A stretch of 37,007 nucleotides of DNA, taken from positions 1 through 37,007 of the forward strand of contig JACWML010000026.1 of assembly GCA_015661395.1 (NCBI GenBank). Reading direction: 5' to 3'. The notes beneath the pieces were generated by a model that saw only the letters and a list, made by a program, of their open reading frames with translations, searched no databases and was not told the origin of the DNA. This DNA is from Methanomicrobia archaeon. Lineage in GTDB: Archaea; Halobacteriota; Bog-38; Methanoflorentales; Methanoflorentaceae. Numbering within the stretch: position 1 is the first letter of the stretch; each line of letters opens with the position of its first letter. This document shows positions 32,940 through 37,007 of this stretch, piece after piece. A program made the translations under genes and the position numbers.

Positions 32940-33497
32940 ATGCTAGGGGGGCAAAAGATTCAAATGAAAGACCTGAACGTTCCTGTGTCGAAGTGGCAGC
33001 GACTGTTACTGACGACAGACGGCTCAGTTACGACTCTGCTCGAAGTACTAACCGGGAAACCTGTCGTCGTGAAGACGTTGCTTCAGCAGGTCGTCAGAGC
33101 GGACACCGAGAGAGCAGCGGCGTTGGACGTAGAGGAGGGCGACAACATAAACTATCGCGTCGTTGTTCTCAAAAACGACGACGATGACCGACCACTGATC
33201 TACGCTGAGTCCTACACGCCTATCGCACGCGTGCAAAAAGAGTTCAGACACGACCTAATGAAAGCTGACGTACCGATAGGGCGAATCTTGACGCAGCGAA
33301 GAATTGAATCACGGCGGGAAATCAGAAGAGTTGGTGTCATTTCGAACGATGAGCTTAGCGACTTGTTTGGCGTTCCCCATGACGTGCCGCTGCTGTCGCG
33401 GACGTACGATATCATTAGTCACGGGATGGTGCTAATACGGATCACTGAGACGTTCCCTTCAACGAGTTTTGCGCAAACAGCTGCGGAGGATCTGTGA
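32940..33497 (+). CDS. Chorismate-lyase-like protein (DUF98 family)
   Basis: A 185-residue protein of the DUF98/UTRA-like fold. Known members cleave chorismate to 4-hydroxybenzoate and pyruvate, as Rv2949c does in mycobacteria. LLLTTDGSVTTLLEVLTGKP near the N-terminus and the Arg-rich PIGRILTQRRIESRREI (about 113-129) are conserved features. Next to beta-RFAP synthase it likely supplies the aromatic ring for methanopterin, in line with reports that 4-hydroxybenzoate is the precursor. The ATG at 32940 touches the upstream TGA; an ATG at 32964 after GGGGGG is an alternative. Confidence 0.8.
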   Translation: MLGGQKIQMKDLNVPVSKWQRLLLTTDGSVTTLLEVLTGKPVVVKTLLQQVVRADTERAAALDVEEGDNINYRVVVLKNDDDDRPLIYAESYTPIARVQKEFRHDLMKADVPIGRILTQRRIESRREIRRVGVISNDELSDLFGVPHDVPLLSRTYDIISHGMVLIRITETFPSTSFAQTAAEDL

Positions 33498-33590
33498 TCG
33501 TCGGCCGCCGAGAGCGCGATCGAAACTGAAGATATCAATCTGGAGCCACTTACAGGAGTGCTTAACGTCAATACCGTCGGAGCTCCCAAG

Positions 33591-34835
33591 TCACCGCACT
33601 TGCCTCTTCAGTACCACGGCGATTACTGCCGCAAACAGCAACCCGAATATCGCTGTAACAGATTCGAATCCCGGCACAACTGCTGGAGCGCGCTGACCGG
33701 CAGTGGGCGCTGTCGCATTCGTTGATATGGTTGAAGCCGTGGACGCCGCAGCAGACGAGGATACAGTTGGCGTCGGAGTCGATTGAACCGCGCCATAGTT
33801 CTCGACAGGTTTTACAAGAGGATACTTATCTCCCCCAAACGGGGTGTCTCCGATTCCGTTCCGGTCTGCATCGGATCCGACATAATTTGAGTAGTAGTTA
33901 CCGACGAATCCGCTAAAAACATTGCCGCTGTAGGTATAGTTGAGCTTCCTTGTGGAGTTTATGTTGTTCCCCTCTTGCGTGTAGAAATTGCTTTTCTCGG
34001 CCAAGAAGTTATTGAAATAAAACGTGTTAGCTTGTGAATCACCGATCAGCACACCGTTTTCAGTGTTTGCCTTGAGGGTGTTGCGCGAGAAATTGTTATT
34101 GTCAGCCCCATCGCGAAGACGCACCCCAAATTGCGCGTTCGAACTGAGCGTGTTGTTTGAAAATGCGTTATTCTTTGAGTTGAATAGAGATACCCCGAAG
34201 TTGTCGTTGTTGCTCAATTCACAGTTCGTGACGTTGTTGGCGTTCGAGTTAAACATGTAAATACCGTCGCTTAGCGATGCATTCCCGCCGCCGCCTTTTT
34301 CATATGAAGCGGTATTACCGGACAGTTTGTTTCCCGATGACCCATCCAAGTAGACCCCAAAACCGTTGCTATTCAGGTTGTTGTTGCCTACCAGATTGCC
34401 CGTGGCGCCAGCTAAGTAGACGCCAAAAACGTTGCCATTCACCACACACTTGGTAAGTGCGCAGTTCGACGTGTGCCCAAACGTGACCCCCATTTTCCCT
34501 GCGGTTATGGTGAACCCCTGGATAGCAATGTCGCTACCGCTGAGCAGCAAAACGTCTTTGCTAGTGTCAGCAGCCTTGACTACCGTAGCTGAGGCTCCAT
34601 TCGTGGAGACAACGGTGATGGGCTTATCAACTACGATGTTTTCGACATAAGTTCCAGGCCCAACGAGTATGGTGTCGCCTGGCTGTGCAGATTTAACGGC
34701 TTCCGAGATTGTCCGATACTGTCCCCCCGCACCTACTCGAATCTCAGCGGCGGTTGCCCGAGGGATCGCTGTCGATGCGTACGCGGCCAAAATGATGCAC
34801 ACAGCAACCAACTGTATCACTTGTTTCGCTTTCAT
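33591..34835 (-). CDS. NosD-type beta-helix surface protein with PGF-CTERM tail
   Basis: A 414-residue secreted protein. A signal peptide (about 1-30, cut near TAAEI) is followed by IRVGAGGQYRTISEAVKSAQ, typical of pectate-lyase-like right-handed beta helices. Parallel beta-helix repeats rich in Asn (such as NLVGNNNLNSNGFGVYLDGS) run from about 110 to 270. A Thr/Ser/Ala linker leads to PGFE, a hydrophobic helix and a KRQVR end (about 388-414), which is a PGF-CTERM signal: archaeosortase ArtA removes such tails and attaches the protein to lipid. No catalytic residues of a lyase are evident, so binding or structural roles are possible. Confidence 0.85.
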   Translation of the reverse strand: MKAKQVIQLVAVCIILAAYASTAIPRATAAEIRVGAGGQYRTISEAVKSAQPGDTILVGPGTYVENIVVDKPITVVSTNGASATVVKAADTSKDVLLLSGSDIAIQGFTITAGKMGVTFGHTSNCALTKCVVNGNVFGVYLAGATGNLVGNNNLNSNGFGVYLDGSSGNKLSGNTASYEKGGGGNASLSDGIYMFNSNANNVTNCELSNNDNFGVSLFNSKNNAFSNNTLSSNAQFGVRLRDGADNNNFSRNTLKANTENGVLIGDSQANTFYFNNFLAEKSNFYTQEGNNINSTRKLNYTYSGNVFSGFVGNYYSNYVGSDADRNGIGDTPFGGDKYPLVKPVENYGAVQSTPTPTVSSSAAASTASTISTNATAPTAGQRAPAVVPGFESVTAIFGLLFAAVIAVVLKRQVR

Positions 34836-35066
34836 ATTTGCGGGCGAGAACCAAAATTCAGCGATTTCGGCGAGTTGAAGGACGTGCGGCGCTTAACAAA
34901 CTCTTGTTTTTGCAGCTGACTCAATATATAATAGTATCTAAATCGCATAAATCGCACGACTGTGCTCAAAACGTTCAGCGTCGCAACAGCGAGCCGTCCG
35001 GCTTATACAGAATGGGAGTTGCCGAGAAACAGAGTCTGAACTGCCTTCGTCAGTCAGAGAATATCG
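34836..35066. other. Intergenic region between surface protein genes
   Basis: Contains a TATA-like TATATA (34925-34930; minus strand ACTATTATATATTG) that can serve the beta-helix gene with a leader of about 65 bases. I see no coding frame and no strong stem here. Confidence 0.4.
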
Positions 35067-35633
35067 TTACGTCACGGTAATCTGCTGGGTGAATACAGAA
35101 GGCTGATACGTGCCGTCACCCGAAAAGCTCACCGCGAGCGTGTGTTGGCCTGCCGCTAAACTGTTTGTTTGAGCGCTGGTAAGACTGAAGGCCACGGTTT
35201 CAGTGCCACCGCTTACCAGTGTCACTTGTCCAATTGCTTTGTTGTCGATCTTAACGGGGACCGGAACAGAAAGCAGTTGAGCCGATCCTGTTGGCACTAC
35301 CTCGAACCCCCAGCTTACCGGAGAGTTCCGCGTAATAGTAGGGTTTGAGTTGAAGGATTGGGTGCCCTCAATCGAGGTGGCAATTTTCGCTGACGGTTGA
35401 GGTGATGCCGTCGGAGTTGGCGATACGCTAGCGCTGGTTGACGGCGTGACGCTTGGGACCGTTTTGACCGCTGACGAACTCGCCGTTGTCGTAGTTGATG
35501 CAGTCGTTGAGGAGGTCGAAGTATTTGTGCTCGCGACTTGTGGGCTAGTTTGAGTTGGCGAAGTACATCCAGCCACCAAGATAGTGGAGATCACTGTCGC
35601 GACCACTAACAAGGAGAGACGACTTTTCCTCAC
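35067..35633 (-). CDS. Lipoprotein with Ser/Thr linker and Ig-like domain
   Basis: A 188-residue exported protein. A basic N-terminus and hydrophobic segment end in a lipobox, LVAGC, with Cys23 as lipidation site. A Ser/Thr-rich linker (about 25-85) is followed by an Ig-like domain of about 95 residues, with FEVVPTGSAQLLSVPVPVKI and the SGDGTYQPS motif typical of Big3/FlgD-like beta sandwiches. The start is a GTG at 35633. A TATA-like TATATAC lies at 35667-35673. It probably binds a surface partner or glycan; no enzyme motif is present. Confidence 0.75.
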   Translation of the reverse strand: MRKSRLSLLVVATVISTILVAGCTSPTQTSPQVASTNTSTSSTTASTTTTASSSAVKTVPSVTPSTSASVSPTPTASPQPSAKIATSIEGTQSFNSNPTITRNSPVSWGFEVVPTGSAQLLSVPVPVKIDNKAIGQVTLVSGGTETVAFSLTSAQTNSLAAGQHTLAVSFSGDGTYQPSVFTQQITVT

Positions 35634-35791
35634 TTGTTGCTTAAATAACCCAATAATACGCGGCCCGTATATAACAATGACGATAATCCTCGTTAACTGT
35701 CTCTTTACAGATTTGTGCAGCGTCCCGACTAATGCACCTTGACGGTGGCGACGTCAGATACGCTGACGGACGTCCGGGCGTACCCCCCACT
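35634..35791 (-). promoter_or_regulatory. Promoter region of the lipoprotein gene
   Basis: The minus strand holds GTTATATACGG (about 35664-35674) and TTATTTAAG (about 35638-35646). The first gives a start near 35645 and a leader of about 12 bases. No gene fits in this 158-base gap. Confidence 0.4.
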
Positions 35792-37007
35792 TTAGGGATT
35801 TTCCCAGAGGGCGCCGTCGTCGCCGCGGACAAAGACGTCGATCACACCACTAGCCGGTGACGTCGCAGCGGGTGATGAGGTCAGTTTCCCGCCGAGGTTT
35901 TGCCAGCCGGACCACGTGCCGGTATACCATTTATGGTACAGGGCGCCGTTCGTACCTTGTACAAAGACGTCGAGACGGCCTGCGCCCCATGAGGAGGCCG
36001 CTGGTCCTGTGCCGGCAGCAATCTGCCCGCCGATCTTGGACCAGGCCCACGTTGTCCCTCCATTCGTGGTAGTCTTCTCATAGAGGGCGCCGTTGGTGCC
36101 GCGGACAAAGACGTCGATCACACCACTAGCCGGTGACGTCGCAGCGGGTGACGACGTCAGTTTCCCGCCGAGGTTTTGCCAGCTGGACCACCCTGACGCT
36201 GATTGGTAATGCTCGTGCCAGAGCGCGTGGTCAGTGCCCTGCACAAAGACGTCGAGGCTGTTTGCATTCTGCGCGCACACGGCAGGTCCGGTGGCTGAAG
36301 CAAGTTGCCCACCGATCTTTGACCATCCCCACCCGCTGGCTGAGCTAGTCGGTGGGTAATAAGTTTGTAGGTTTGCGACGACCTTGTCAAATCCTAATGC
36401 CTTGTACTGGCTTAGCCCCGCGGGATTGTCACCACACCAGACATGGAAGCTGGTAAAGCCGATTCCATTAGCATAAGACCAGTTCAGCATTGAAAGATAT
36501 GATGGCGTGCTGCTGCCGCTAAGTGAGTTGGCAAGTATCTGGTTATCGCCGCCTTTATTAGCCCACACGCCAGCGAGGATGCCGTTCTGGATGCGAAACG
36601 CAGCGGCCTGCTTTGATCCATTTTGGATGTGAGGCCACTCCGCTGTGTAGTAGCTCTCCCAGCTGTTCGCGACCGTAAATGGGTCTTTATATACGTTTTT
36701 CCACAAGCCGCACTGGTCACAGTTGAAGTTCACATAGCCCTTGAAGTAGTTCTTCATGTAAGCGAGATCGCCGGTCCTGCCGCCTTCCGAGGCGACGTAT
36801 TGCCAGCCGGCGTTTTTGAGTGATTGGAAATAGCTGGCAAAATGGCTTATCGGCGTGCTCTGAAGCTGTCCGCCGTCCCAGATGTGCATTTCGATATCAA
36901 TAATTGGCAGCATATTGAGCGATTTGATCGTGTTGAGCTGAGTCTGATACGTTTGACTGTTGGGAACAACCATAACAACAGCGGTGAATCCTTGTTGTTT
37001 AAAATAG
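35792..37007 (-). CDS. Secreted lectin-propeller protein, 5' end outside window
   Basis: The frame stays open to the window edge, reading YFKQQGFTAVV before the first in-frame ATG at 36973, so the gene is partial. The upstream part (residues 1-205 of the visible protein) looks like a beta/alpha-barrel hydrolase domain, with MLPIIDIEMHIWDGG and many Trp, but I do not recognise the family. The C-terminal 180 residues are four repeats of a fucose-lectin/PLL-type propeller blade with DVFVQGTDHALW, DVFVRGTNGALY, DVFVQGTNGALY and DVFVRGDDGALW. Blades 2 and 4 are almost identical in DNA, 276 bases apart. Such propellers bind sugars, so a glycan-acting surface enzyme is plausible. Confidence 0.75.
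   Translation of the reverse strand, partial: YFKQQGFTAVVMVVPNSQTYQTQLNTIKSLNMLPIIDIEMHIWDGGQLQSTPISHFASYFQSLKNAGWQYVASEGGRTGDLAYMKNYFKGYVNFNCDQCGLWKNVYKDPFTVANSWESYYTAEWPHIQNGSKQAAAFRIQNGILAGVWANKGGDNQILANSLSGSSTPSYLSMLNWSYANGIGFTSFHVWCGDNPAGLSQYKALGFDKVVANLQTYYPPTSSASGWGWSKIGGQLASATGPAVCAQNANSLDVFVQGTDHALWHEHYQSASGWSSWQNLGGKLTSSPAATSPASGVIDVFVRGTNGALYEKTTTNGGTTWAWSKIGGQIAAGTGPAASSWGAGRLDVFVQGTNGALYHKWYTGTWSGWQNLGGKLTSSPAATSPASGVIDVFVRGDDGALWENP
35809..36191. repeat. Near-identical 276-base-spaced repeat in the lectin gene
   Basis: Positions 35825-35915 and 36101-36191 differ at only three bases over 91, and 50 consecutive bases are identical. The offset is 276 bases, equal to 92 codons or two blades. 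The two copies encode the same blade. The high DNA identity points to recent duplication or gene conversion within the gene. Confidence 0.85.

Noticed and set aside
33655-33680. A tRNA T-arm-like sequence, ATTCGAATCCC.
   Set aside because: It lies in the coding frame of the beta-helix gene (PGFES) and no other tRNA parts surround it.
1-37007. CRISPR arrays, insertion sequences and integrase attachment sites.
   Set aside because: No regularly spaced repeats, transposase or integrase frames were seen; the only long DNA repeat is inside the lectin gene.

Overview
The window is chromosomal DNA from a methanogenic or methane-metabolising euryarchaeon. Three things show this: a methanogenesis marker protein 14 gene, a beta-ribofuranosylaminobenzene 5'-phosphate synthase gene (methanopterin pathway), and a 24-gene archaeal ribosomal superoperon with eukaryote-like members (L19e, L32e, S4e, L30 of archaeal type, Rpp29). 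L14e and L34e do not sit beside cmk/cbf5, which fits class II (Methanomicrobia-type) methanogens. No rRNA marker is present, so I do not name a genus.

Layout. Positions 1-650 are AT-rich with no convincing gene, but contain a compact run of inverted repeats (323-385). Positions 652-6724 hold minus-strand genes: a small Cys-containing protein, a methyltransferase, a membrane protein, a thioredoxin-CcdA fusion, methanogenesis marker 14, Thg1 and a PRC-barrel protein. Positions 6825-14429 hold plus-strand genes: site-2 protease with CBS domains, TraB-like protein, a second membrane zinc metalloprotease, aspartokinase, purM, then cobZ-cobS-cobY for the nucleotide-loop end of cobalamin synthesis. 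Cobalamin is needed by methanogen methyltransferases. From 14435 to 30923 everything is on the minus strand: mobB, cbf5, cmk, adkA, then the superoperon, which is read from a SPOUT RNA methylase at 30923 down to secY at 17329. Positions 31070-33497 are plus: a cation efflux carrier, beta-RFAP synthase and a chorismate-lyase-like protein. From 33591 to the end is a minus-strand set of secreted proteins: a NosD-type beta-helix protein with a PGF-CTERM tail, an Ig-like lipoprotein, and a lectin-propeller protein that runs off the window.

How the genes work together. The superoperon builds both ribosomal subunits and the SecY channel. The next transcript adds nucleotide kinases and the H/ACA pseudouridine synthase. 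Genes tend to overlap by 1-11 bases (ATGA, TAATG), pointing to translational coupling. beta-RFAP synthase and the chorismate-lyase-like gene probably form a methanopterin pair.

Most notable. (1) A multi-hairpin leader in front of purM resembles an undescribed structured RNA or cis-regulator. (2) The essential L19e gene is broken by a frameshift plus an apparent deletion of about 28-31 bases. (3) A probable frameshifted small membrane-protein gene lies on the minus strand at 9407-9690. (4) The CobY reading frame loses its first beta strand unless a base is restored. The last three may share one cause, either sequence errors or real decay. No tRNA, rRNA, CRISPR array or insertion sequence was found.
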